Below, piece by piece: positions 1-5,696 of a DNA stretch of 9,164 nt. The stretch comes from Deltaproteobacteria bacterium (GTDB lineage: Bacteria; Desulfobacterota; Desulfobacteria; C00003060). The notes under the pieces were generated by a model. That model ran no database searches and was not told the DNA's origin. It was given only the letters and a program-made list of their open reading frames with translations. The DNA is taken from contig DAOUWN010000058.1 in NCBI GenBank assembly GCA_030667105.1, positions 1 to 9,164 on the forward strand. The letters run 5' to 3'. A program made the translations under genes and the position numbers. Positions within the stretch are counted from its first letter, which is position 1. Every line of letters begins with the position of its first letter.

Positions 1-390
1 AGGCGCATTGATGAAACAAATAGCAGGATTGATCATCTCAGGTTGGAACTGACCGGACGCATCGATGAACTGAGGGCGGAACTGACCGGACGCATTGATG
101 AAACAAACGGCAGGATTGATCATCTCAGGACTGAACTGACCGGCAAGATCGATGAGGTGAGAGCGGAACTGACCGGGCGGATTGATGAACTGAGGGTGGA
201 TCTGACCGGGCGGATCGATGATGTGAGGGCGGAACTGACTGGGCGGATCGATGAAACAAATAGAAGGATTGACCAGCTTACCTTTCAAGTCGGGAAGCTC
301 GCCCAGGAAGTGGAGCGAATCAAAAGGGAAGAGGCAGTTACTGGAGATATCTTAACGCGTTTGAGGTCATTAGAAACAAAAACAGCTTGA
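1..390 (+). CDS. Hendecad/heptad coiled-coil repeat protein, 5' end missing
   Basis: The frame is open from the first base, so the true start lies outside the window; the TTG at 43 is inside a repeat and is not a credible start. The visible 129 residues are almost entirely tandem units of 11 residues of the form ELTGRIDELRA, starting at bases 46, 79, 133, 166, 199 and 232. Two of these (79 and 232) are extended by a 7-residue insert of the type ETNGRID. Apolar positions alternate with charged ones, as in a long amphipathic helix or coiled coil with mixed 11- and 7-residue periods. The last 45 residues (from about base 259) leave the repeat but remain helical and charged, ending RLRSLETKTA. 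There is no membrane segment or catalytic motif in the visible part. The protein could be a structural or scaffold coiled coil; the function is unknown. It is convergent with ccmF, so it is probably not part of that operon. Confidence 0.75.
   Translation, partial: RRIDETNSRIDHLRLELTGRIDELRAELTGRIDETNGRIDHLRTELTGKIDEVRAELTGRIDELRVDLTGRIDDVRAELTGRIDETNRRIDQLTFQVGKLAQEVERIKREEAVTGDILTRLRSLETKTA
46..282 (+). repeat. 33-bp tandem repeats with 21-bp expansions
   Basis: DNA units beginning GAACTGAC or near variants start at 46, 79, 133, 166, 199 and 232. They are 33 bp long, or 54 bp where a 21-bp GATGAAACAAA-type segment is added. The nucleotide similarity between units is high, indicating recent duplication. 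The array continues upstream past the window start. Confidence 0.7.
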
Positions 391-493
391 TTGTGACGAC
401 ATGAGACTGCAGGTTTGGTTTGTGCAGATGTGTCCTATTTCCTGCCAGAAGCATATCTAATCTAACCAGCCACGCCATATGTACTACGGTCGC
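391..493. other. Convergent intergenic spacer, no clear terminator
   Basis: This 103-bp spacer lies between the ends of the coiled-coil gene and ccmF. The only inverted repeat I see is CTGCA (407-411) with TGCAG (423-427) and an 11-nt loop. It has no T-tract, so I do not call a terminator. Confidence 0.4.
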
Positions 494-2755
494 TTATTTC
501 GGCCAGCGGCGAACAACTGCAATGCTGCCTCCCAGAAGGATCAGGAAAGTCCCCAGCCACAGGACGGTCATGCCGGGTTTGATGCTCACCTCTGCAATGA
601 CGGCGGGGAGGCTTTTCTCAGTGCTTTTTTCCGAGGCAGATCCGGGGCCTTCGTAAACAAGGCCGATAGTCTTGGCGCCTGCGTCCATTCTTTCAAGGGT
701 CAGATAGGCATCATCCGGTCCCGGCAGTTTTACACGGCTGGATGGGCTAGATGGGCCATGTTTCTTGCTCATGGTTATGACCGGTTTCAAGGTTACGGGG
801 TCGTCGCCTTTGTAGGAAGCAACAATATTTGCTCCCACCTTCATATTCCGGGCATCCTGTCCCATCATGCCTGACACATCAAAACCCGTAAATTCAAGTT
901 CGTAGTCATGAAATGCGATTTTGTTTCCCCTTTTTAGATCGAGGGAATTTCCCGGACCCTTCTTTTCACCAGGATCGAAACTCACAGGCGATATGTAGAG
1001 GTCCGAAATGAGTCCCTTTCCAATATACGGATGGACGAACCGTTTAGACTGTCCATCTCTGCTGCGTTCAGAATAGATGTCCGGCAACACCATGAATTCT
1101 CTACCTTGTTTCTTGATATTCAGAGGAAGAAGCAGACGCACTCCTTTTCCTTCTCTTGAGAATTTCGGCTCGCTGAGCTCAATATTATAGCCCAAGGCGC
1201 TCTTGACCGTGCCCTGTGGCAGCAACACCTTTTCCGACCTGTCATAGGCAGACGATGAGACAATGCCGAGAAACATCAAGCCTACCCCAAGATGGGCAAT
1301 AGCGCCGCTTGCAATAGTAATCCTTTTTCTGACAAGTTTTATGACAAGCAAGAGATTCATGCCTGTTACTGCACCGCCAAGTATTGAAAGGAGCAATACA
1401 CCCAGTGAAAGAAGTGGCGCTTCCATGTCTGGATAACCGTTTAGCAGTGTGATTACCAGGGCGACTACAGCTCCCACTCCAGCCCACTTTGCCTTGGCGC
1501 CGACTTTTGAAAAGTTGTTTTTACCCCAGGCCATCAATGGGACAAAGCTCAAAAGGAGTAATATAAAAAGCGCCAGCGGCAGATTCGTATTTACATAAAA
1601 CTCTGTTGACACCTTTGATGTCTGTTCGAGCATCCTGGTTATGAGAGGCGCGGATGTGCCCAGGCCGGTTACAAGGGTAGAGAGACAAAGGAGGATCATG
1701 ACGGCAATAAGGCCGAATTCCCTGGAAAAATAGCTCAGGTTTTCTCCTTTTTTGGATACTGGGATTTCCTTGGCCCTGGTTACGAAAAAAAACATGGAGA
1801 TGGCGATAAAGGCGAACATGAAGATGACCAGCCAGCCGGTGATGCCAAGATCCACGAAAGAATGAACGGAAAAATCAGCCAGAACGCCGGATCTGGTGAG
1901 AAACGTACAGTAGATAACCAGAAGAAACGAGAAGGCGGCCAACACAAAGTTTGTTTTTCGCAATTTGCCTCGCGTCTGCTGCAAGATCATACCGTGCATC
2001 AATGCCATGCCCGCCAGCCATGGCAACAGCGACGCATTTTCTACCGGATCCCAACCCCAATAGCCTCCCCATCCCAGCACCTTATATGACCAGTATCCGC
2101 CGATGATGATGCCGGCGCCCAGGCTTACGAAGGCAAAAGCTGTCCAGGGTAAGGCCGGCTTGATCCAACTGTCATAATCTCTTCGCCACAGGGCCGACAC
2201 GGCATAGGCAAAGGGAATGGCAAAGGCTGCATAACCCAGAAATACTATGGGCGGGTGGATAACCATCCAGGGATCCTGCAAGAGCATGTTGAGTCCGTTG
2301 CCGTCAGGAGGAGCAATGGGGAGCATATGAAAGGGGCTTTGCTTGATCAACAGAATCATCAGGAAGACGTTGTTCAGGTTGTAGATGAGCATGACATGGG
2401 GTTCCATGTCTCTGGCCCTGAACATAAGAAATATACCCAACCAAGCCCCTAGCAGCACCCACAGGAGGAAGCTTCCTTCCTGTCCTGCCCAGAAAGAGCT
2501 GACCAAATATTCCAAAGGAAGATCACGGGACGAATAGCTGGCCACATAGCTGTATAGAAACTCATGGTTAAGTATGAAATGCATCAAAAGCATGGATGCG
2601 ATGGTCACAAAAACGGAAAAGGCGATAAAACTCAGCCTTGCTGCATTCCTGGCTGCTGCACTGTCTTTTCCGGAAACCACAACCGCGTAGCATACGGATG
2701 ATATGCCAATTGCAATAAGTCCCAACCACATCGTAAGTTGACCGAAATTACTCAT
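494..2755 (-). CDS. ccmF: Cytochrome c haem lyase subunit CcmF
   Basis: CcmF is the membrane haem lyase of cytochrome c maturation System I. It receives haem from CcmE and attaches it to CxxCH cysteines of apocytochromes in the periplasm. The 753-residue product is strongly hydrophobic with many membrane segments. It has the WWD haem-handling signature at W229-D236, followed by PVENASLLPW. The four histidines expected of the family can be assigned: H167 (in IHPP), H254 (LMHG), H298 (SVHSF) and H488 (AHLG). A final membrane helix spans about 728-746. The family's E. coli member is about 650 residues; the excess here is mainly in the periplasmic stretch at about 505-727, which contains the conserved-looking HPYIGKGLISDLYISP. 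The ATG overlaps the ccmE stop as ATGA, implying translational coupling. It is the last gene of the operon: no ccmG or ccmH follows. Confidence 0.95.
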   Translation of the reverse strand: MSNFGQLTMWLGLIAIGISSVCYAVVVSGKDSAAARNAARLSFIAFSVFVTIASMLLMHFILNHEFLYSYVASYSSRDLPLEYLVSSFWAGQEGSFLLWVLLGAWLGIFLMFRARDMEPHVMLIYNLNNVFLMILLIKQSPFHMLPIAPPDGNGLNMLLQDPWMVIHPPIVFLGYAAFAIPFAYAVSALWRRDYDSWIKPALPWTAFAFVSLGAGIIIGGYWSYKVLGWGGYWGWDPVENASLLPWLAGMALMHGMILQQTRGKLRKTNFVLAAFSFLLVIYCTFLTRSGVLADFSVHSFVDLGITGWLVIFMFAFIAISMFFFVTRAKEIPVSKKGENLSYFSREFGLIAVMILLCLSTLVTGLGTSAPLITRMLEQTSKVSTEFYVNTNLPLALFILLLLSFVPLMAWGKNNFSKVGAKAKWAGVGAVVALVITLLNGYPDMEAPLLSLGVLLLSILGGAVTGMNLLLVIKLVRKRITIASGAIAHLGVGLMFLGIVSSSAYDRSEKVLLPQGTVKSALGYNIELSEPKFSREGKGVRLLLPLNIKKQGREFMVLPDIYSERSRDGQSKRFVHPYIGKGLISDLYISPVSFDPGEKKGPGNSLDLKRGNKIAFHDYELEFTGFDVSGMMGQDARNMKVGANIVASYKGDDPVTLKPVITMSKKHGPSSPSSRVKLPGPDDAYLTLERMDAGAKTIGLVYEGPGSASEKSTEKSLPAVIAEVSIKPGMTVLWLGTFLILLGGSIAVVRRWPK

Positions 2756-3132
2756 TCCCCTTTAACCCGCCCTTCGTATTTCGTTGGACATTTGACCAAC
2801 AGTTCTTTGGCCGTAAAGACTTGGGTCGTTGGTTCGTATTTGCCAACGGCCACGACCTTGGTTGCATCATCAAAATTTCCAGGCCTTGGCCCGTCATATT
2901 CGACCACCATCTCAGCTCCTCCATCTTCGCGGAGCGTAAAAAGAAGGTTGTTCGTCTTCAAGTCATACCTTTCAGTCCCCTTGACCGGAATACCTGCCAC
3001 CTGCACAGGCCGCTTGCTTGCCTTGGCTTCGCCAACAGTCACATAGGGGGTCAAGGTTGATTTGAAGGAATACATGGCCATGGCCATGGCCAGCACGATG
3101 ATAACTCCACCGATGATGTAAGATTTCTTCAT
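2752..3132 (-). CDS. ccmE: Haem chaperone CcmE, Cys-type (CxxxY)
   Basis: CcmE is a membrane-anchored periplasmic chaperone that binds haem covalently and passes it to CcmF. I choose the ATG at 3132, giving 126 residues: it begins MKKSYIIGG, goes straight into the single membrane helix (about 5-21), and has a GGAAG-like ribosome site just upstream. An in-frame ATG at 3186 would add 18 polar residues before this and looks spurious. The soluble part (about 30-112) has the OB-fold pattern, including VQVAGIPVKGT and the stretch LLFTLREDG. At the haem-binding position the sequence reads LLVKCPTKYEG, so C115 replaces the usual histidine of HxxxY while Y119 is kept. CxxxY CcmE proteins are known from Desulfovibrio-type bacteria and archaea lacking CcmH (System I*). 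The stop overlaps the ccmF start by four bases. Confidence 0.93.
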   Translation of the reverse strand: MKKSYIIGGVIIVLAMAMAMYSFKSTLTPYVTVGEAKASKRPVQVAGIPVKGTERYDLKTNNLLFTLREDGGAEMVVEYDGPRPGNFDDATKVVAVGKYEPTTQVFTAKELLVKCPTKYEGRVKGE

Positions 3133-3269
3133 TTCACTTCCACTATAAACCTGATCGTTTGGGCCCAGCCACAATGGCTCTGCCATGCTTGGTGTTGTAT
3201 ATCATCGAATTGCCTAAAGTGAGCTAAAATGAGCTAAAGTGCCTAAAATTAAGGCATTCTGTCTATTAT
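3133..3269. other. ccmD-ccmE gap containing a degenerate repeat cluster
   Basis: This is a 137-bp non-coding gap inside an otherwise tight operon. Its left part carries the ccmE ribosome site; positions 3211-3258 carry the short repeat cluster listed separately. I see no gene and no terminator with a T-tract. Confidence 0.5.
3211..3258. repeat. Degenerate 8-10 bp repeat cluster (GCCTAAAGT / GCTAAAAT words)
   Basis: On the plus strand successive words are GCCTAAAGT (3212-3220), GCTAAAAT (3223-3230), GCTAAAGT (3233-3240) and GCCTAAAAT (3241-3249), the first three spaced by GA. The cluster ends with AAGGC (3251-3255), which pairs with the preceding GCCT. The same words appear, on the opposite strand, in the ccmB-ccmC gap near 4186-4226. 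Confidence 0.6.
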
Positions 3270-3395
3270 TCATTTGTCCTCGCCCAAGGCGAGTTCCAAT
3301 TTCTTGAGCCTTCGGTCCAGGATGAAGAGGTAAAAGGCTATGCCACACCATATAATCAGATTAACCCCCATGACGAAACCGAGACCTTCTTTCAT
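3270..3395 (-). CDS. ccmD: Small CcmD-like membrane protein
   Basis: This 41-residue gene is easily missed by length cut-offs. It begins MKEGLGFVMG, has one membrane helix at about 8-26 (through WCGIAFYLFIL) and ends in a charged cytoplasmic tail, DRRLKKLELALGEDK. That is the architecture of CcmD, the small protein that holds CcmC-CcmE with the CcmAB transporter for release of holo-CcmE. Its position between ccmC and ccmE is the usual one, and its ATG overlaps the ccmC stop as ATGA, which supports both the start and its being translated. CcmD is too short and variable for identity to be proved from sequence alone. The call rests on topology, size and synteny. Confidence 0.85.
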   Translation of the reverse strand: MKEGLGFVMGVNLIIWCGIAFYLFILDRRLKKLELALGEDK

Positions 3396-4063
3396 TGTCC
3401 TTCTCCGTGTTTCCTTACTTCCTCAATTCGCGATTCTTCAATCTTCAGTATCCTCATCTTCAATCGGAGCATCCATACAAACAATCCCGTGTATGCAAAT
3501 AACGAGCCTAGAAACACTGTTAAGGTTTTGGGGTCCATGCCTTGATTTGCAGGGTTCATTGTATTTTCCGGATGGAGCGAGGTTGTGATGCGCGGAACCA
3601 CAAAAACCAGAAAGGGGACCGTAACAAAGGCAAGTATTGAATATACGCCGGCAAACACACGCCTTTTTTCCGGATCAGCCACGGCAGAACGGAGCGCAAA
3701 ATAGGCCCCGTAAATCATAAGTAGGATGACGATGCTCGTTTCCCGTGGGTCCCAGTTCCAAAATGAGCCCCAGGTGGCTTTGGCAAATATGGAGCCAGTC
3801 ACCGTGGCGAGTATGCAGAACAGAAATCCTAACTCCGCGGCGGACAGGGCCAGGAAATCTGCTTTCACATTGCGTTTGGCCAGGTACATAGCGCTTCCTA
3901 TCATGGACAACAAAAAGGAGAGCGTGGCCACCCATGCCTGGGGGACATGAAAAAACAAGATGCGGGACGTCTGTCCGGGGAAGCCGGTAGCTGCTTCTGT
4001 GAAAAAGAAAGCAGCCACAATCATAACAGTCATCCAGATGGCCAATAGGATTTTGTAAATCAT
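3392..4063 (-). CDS. ccmC: Haem transporter/handling protein CcmC
   Basis: CcmC presents haem in the periplasm and catalyses its attachment to CcmE. The product has 223 residues and six predicted membrane helices. It carries the WWD signature at about 98-110 (WGSFWNWDPRETS) and the two axial-ligand histidines of the family: H39 in FFHVPQAW and H164 in TSLHPEN. Length and motif order match the family. The start MIYKILLAIW leads directly into the first helix; I see no strong ribosome site upstream. The gene follows ccmB after a 163-bp repeat-rich gap, and its stop overlaps the ccmD start by four bases. The C-terminal tail (about 205-223) is charged and cytoplasmic. Confidence 0.95.
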   Translation of the reverse strand: MIYKILLAIWMTVMIVAAFFFTEAATGFPGQTSRILFFHVPQAWVATLSFLLSMIGSAMYLAKRNVKADFLALSAAELGFLFCILATVTGSIFAKATWGSFWNWDPRETSIVILLMIYGAYFALRSAVADPEKRRVFAGVYSILAFVTVPFLVFVVPRITTSLHPENTMNPANQGMDPKTLTVFLGSLFAYTGLFVWMLRLKMRILKIEESRIEEVRKHGEGQ

Positions 4064-4112
4064 AAGAGAAATCCAATTAGGGATTCAGGAAAATGATTGA
4101 GGAATTCAGGAA

Positions 4113-4129
4113 CCTGCCTCGCCGGCAGG
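4113..4129. repeat. GC-rich hairpin CCTGCC-loop-GGCAGG
   Basis: CCTGCC (4113-4118) and GGCAGG (4124-4129) form a perfect 6-bp stem with a 5-nt loop. No T-run follows on either strand, so it is not an obvious intrinsic terminator. It could be a small dispersed palindrome or attenuate transcription between ccmB and ccmC. Confidence 0.5.
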
Positions 4130-4185
4130 CGGGTTGGCGGAATTTCATCTAATCCCATAATCCCGCAATTCTTGAATTGGTTTAA

Positions 4186-4226
4186 CTTTAGGCACTTTCA
4201 ATTTTAGGCATTTTAGGCACTTTTTT
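4186..4226. repeat. TTTAGGCA short repeat cluster after ccmB
   Basis: On the plus strand the word TTTAGGCA occurs three times (about 4187-4194, 4203-4210 and 4212-4219), with CTTT or TTTT between copies. On the other strand this reads as AAAGTGCCTAAA words, the same vocabulary as the cluster at 3211-3258 but in the opposite orientation. It abuts the ccmB stop codon. Confidence 0.6.
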
Positions 4227-4940
4227 TTATTCCTCCCAGATCAACGGAAACAAGAACAATGACACAATAATCATTATAACCACATACGCAACAGCGATTC
4301 TGACCTCGGGCCAGCCTGCCGTGTCCATGCCGATGGCGGCCCTTTCACATCCTTTGATGGCAGTAATCATGAGGGGCAGAAGCAGGGGAAAAGACAGGGC
4401 GGAAAACAGTGCGCCACGGGCGCTCGCCTGGGCTATCATGGCCGCCACGATGGTTGTGCCCGCACCTAAACCAAGGCCCGCGCTGATAACCATGGCTGCA
4501 AAGAAGCCCGGAAGCTCTATCTGGTATTTCATCAAGAGAATAAACGAAGGCACAATGATTATTTCCAGGGCTCCAAGAAGCGTCAAGTTGAAAAACAGTT
4601 TTCCCAAAAACACGGCCTGGGGACGGGCAGAGAGTCTCAACACATCCATGGTTCCGGCTTCCTCTTCTTTAACAAAGGAGCGAGAAAGGCCGGAGAGCGC
4701 TGAGAAAACCAGGATAATCCACAGTAGCACTGCGTACAAGAAGGGCTTTTCAGCTTCTGCGATACGGAAAGAGCCTATTGAGAAGCTCACGGCTATCAGG
4801 GTGGTCAGCGCAAACATCAGGATGGCGTTGACCGCATAGCGCGTCCTGAATTCGCTTCGCAGGTCACGTGCCCAGATGGCTATAGCCTCACTCAGATAGG
4901 TTGATGATCCTGTCTGCGTAGTCCACCTCCCGCTTTTCAT
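4227..4940 (-). CDS. ccmB: Haem exporter permease CcmB
   Basis: CcmB is the membrane partner of the CcmA ATPase; the pair uses ATP to release holo-CcmE from CcmC. The 237-residue product has six predicted membrane helices and the cytoplasmic-loop motif FVKEEEAGTMDVLRLSARP (about 89-107), typical of CcmB. Family members are about 220 residues. The ATG at 4940 gives 15 extra residues and a 53-bp overlap with ccmA, and has no ribosome site. A CTG at 4895 (LSEAIAIWARDL) would give 222 residues and a minimal overlap with the ccmA stop, so the start is uncertain. It lies directly downstream of and overlaps the 3' part of ccmA. Confidence 0.9.
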   Translation of the reverse strand: MKSGRWTTQTGSSTYLSEAIAIWARDLRSEFRTRYAVNAILMFALTTLIAVSFSIGSFRIAEAEKPFLYAVLLWIILVFSALSGLSRSFVKEEEAGTMDVLRLSARPQAVFLGKLFFNLTLLGALEIIIVPSFILLMKYQIELPGFFAAMVISAGLGLGAGTTIVAAMIAQASARGALFSALSFPLLLPLMITAIKGCERAAIGMDTAGWPEVRIAVAYVVIMIIVSLFLFPLIWEE

Positions 4941-5121
4941 TGGATGCGATCACAGTCATGCCGAACTGGCGCTGGTTAAGGGTGATTTCTTCCACGATTT
5001 TTATCCCTTTGCTGTCAAGGTTGCATCCGGGTTCGTCCAGCAGCAACAAAGGGGGATTATGGATCAGGGCCTGAACGAGTTTCAGGCGCTGCTTCATGCC
5101 AGAGGAGAAGTTCCTGCACAT
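4888..5121 (-). CDS. ccmA: CcmA ATPase, C-terminal part (after frameshift)
   Basis: This frame carries the second half of the CcmA ABC ATPase: the signature FSSGMKQRL, a Walker B segment PLLLLDEP, the D-loop GCNLDSKG, and the end of the nucleotide-binding domain. The switch position reads TVIASNEKREVD, so the usual histidine appears to be asparagine. The in-frame ATG at 5121 could in principle be a restart site, but it has no ribosome site and lies in the A5 run of the upstream coding sequence. Removing one base at 5113/5114 fuses this frame to the N-terminal part and gives a 207-residue protein, the normal CcmA length. It is therefore best read as the remainder of a single gene broken by a one-base insertion or a sequencing error. 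On its own it lacks Walker A and could not bind ATP normally. Confidence 0.8.
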   Translation of the reverse strand: MCRNFSSGMKQRLKLVQALIHNPPLLLLDEPGCNLDSKGIKIVEEITLNQRQFGMTVIASNEKREVDYADRIINLSE

Positions 5122-5512
5122 TTTTGTCGACGTGTTCGGTCAGTCCGACCCGATCCATCATATCAAGACAGTCTTGGCGGTGGCAGGAGACGCCTCTCAC
5201 TTTGCAGAAAAACTCCATGTTCTCAAGGGCTGTCAACTCGTCATACAGGGACAGCGCAGGCGCCACCATGCCGATAAACCTCCGCCTTGATTCCTTCGGA
5301 ATGGCCTCGTCTTTAACATGCATTTCAACCTGCCCCGCCGAGGGCCTTACAAGACCTGCAATGATGCGCAGCAGCGTGCTCTTGCCCGATCCGTTCCAGC
5401 CGGCAATGGCCAGGACTTCTCCAGGACGTAACTCAAAGGAGATATCCCTAAACAGCAACGTTGTGGAATAGTATTTGCATATTTCGTTGACCTTAAGTGA
5501 ATACATGATCAT
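5057..5512 (-). CDS. ccmA: CcmA ATPase, N-terminal part (before frameshift)
   Basis: This is the first half of the ABC ATPase that powers CcmB in cytochrome c maturation. Walker A is G38-T46 (GWNGSGKST). The stretch IGMVAPALSLYDELTALEN (about 80-98) is the Q-loop region, with no obvious Q-loop glutamine. RVGLTEHVDKNVQ (121-133) leads into where the signature should begin. After Q133 the frame turns to an unrelated 18-residue tail and stops at 5057, while FSSGMKQRL continues in another frame. Two starts, ATG 5512 and ATG 5506, are possible; neither has a clear ribosome site, and a hairpin lies eight bases upstream. This is the first gene of the operon. The shift may be real decay, programmed recoding or an assembly error; an otherwise intact operon favours error or very recent mutation. 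Confidence 0.85.
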   Translation of the reverse strand: MIMYSLKVNEICKYYSTTLLFRDISFELRPGEVLAIAGWNGSGKSTLLRIIAGLVRPSAGQVEMHVKDEAIPKESRRRFIGMVAPALSLYDELTALENMEFFCKVRGVSCHRQDCLDMMDRVGLTEHVDKNVQELLLWHEAAPETRSGPDP

Positions 5513-5520
5513 CGTTGTGT

Positions 5521-5540
5521 AAAATCGCGAAAGCGATTTT
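5521..5540. promoter_or_regulatory. Perfect 8-bp hairpin with GAAA loop before ccmA
   Basis: AAAATCGC (5521-5528) and GCGATTTT (5533-5540) are exactly complementary with the loop GAAA (TTTC on the minus strand). It ends eight bases from the first ccmA ATG, where a ribosome site would lie. In ccm mRNA it would sit in the leader, and no other ribosome site is visible, so it may affect translation. It could also be a dispersed palindrome, or part of a terminator-like element for the opposite strand. Confidence 0.55.
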
Positions 5541-5541
5541 A

Positions 5542-5576
5542 TAACTTGATTTTTTTGGCAAAAAACGTATAAGTTA
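5542..5576. repeat. Interrupted palindrome TAACTT...AAGTTA over the candidate promoter
   Basis: The outer arms are TAACTT (5542-5547) and AAGTTA (5571-5576). The inner arms TTTTTT (5551-5556) and AAAAAA (5560-5565) flank GGC. The symmetry centre is slightly off because the linkers between arms differ (three and five bases). It could be an operator shared by the divergent operons or a transcript hairpin. Confidence 0.45.
5546..5573 (+). promoter_or_regulatory. Candidate sigma70-type promoter for the NHL/YVTN operon
   Basis: TTGATT (5546-5551) and TATAAG (5568-5573), with a 16-bp spacer, match four and five of six consensus bases. Transcription would begin near 5580, leaving a leader of about 115 bases before the ATG at 5697. 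The elements are embedded in the interrupted palindrome at 5542-5576. The region is AT-rich, so a chance match is possible. Confidence 0.4.
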
Positions 5577-5696
5577 GGCTACTTTCCATCCATTGATGGT
5601 TGTTTTCCCGATTTCATCTGTGCCCATCCGTAGACTCTCCCCTGGAGGGAGGGGCGGGAACATAACCGAAGGCCCTTGTCTCATGGCTTGCAAGAA

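Larger units (their letters stand above)
4064..4226. other. ccmB-ccmC gap, a mosaic of short repeats
   Basis: This 163-bp spacer has no open frame of note. It holds a direct repeat ATTCAGGAA (4083-4091 and 4104-4112), a hairpin at 4113-4129, the near-palindrome AATTCTTGAATT around 4168-4177, and the TTTAGGCA repeat cluster up to the ccmB stop. Nearly every part belongs to one or another short repeat. Confidence 0.5.

Noticed and set aside
43..45. TTG as the start of the coiled-coil gene
   Set aside because: The frame stays open upstream with the same repeat (RRIDETNSRIDHLR), so the gene begins before the window.
407..427. Hairpin CTGCA/TGCAG as a terminator between convergent genes
   Set aside because: The stem is only five pairs, the loop is long and no T-tract follows.
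479..874. Plus-strand open frame over the 3' end of ccmF
   Set aside because: It overlaps conserved ccmF coding sequence and has no family features or ribosome site.
3133..3186. N-terminal extension of ccmE from the ATG at 3186
   Set aside because: It adds 18 polar residues before the anchor helix and runs against the better ribosome site at the ATG 3132.
4321..4839. 172-residue open frame on the plus strand, antisense to ccmB
   Set aside because: It lies entirely opposite a well-supported ccmB, has low-complexity Ala/Arg/Lys-rich composition and no recognisable domain; it is a shadow of the hydrophobic gene.
5105..5125. Programmed +1 frameshift in ccmA
   Set aside because: There is no stop codon or rare slow codon at the shift point and no known slippery motif such as CTT-TGA; error or mutation is simpler, though not excluded.
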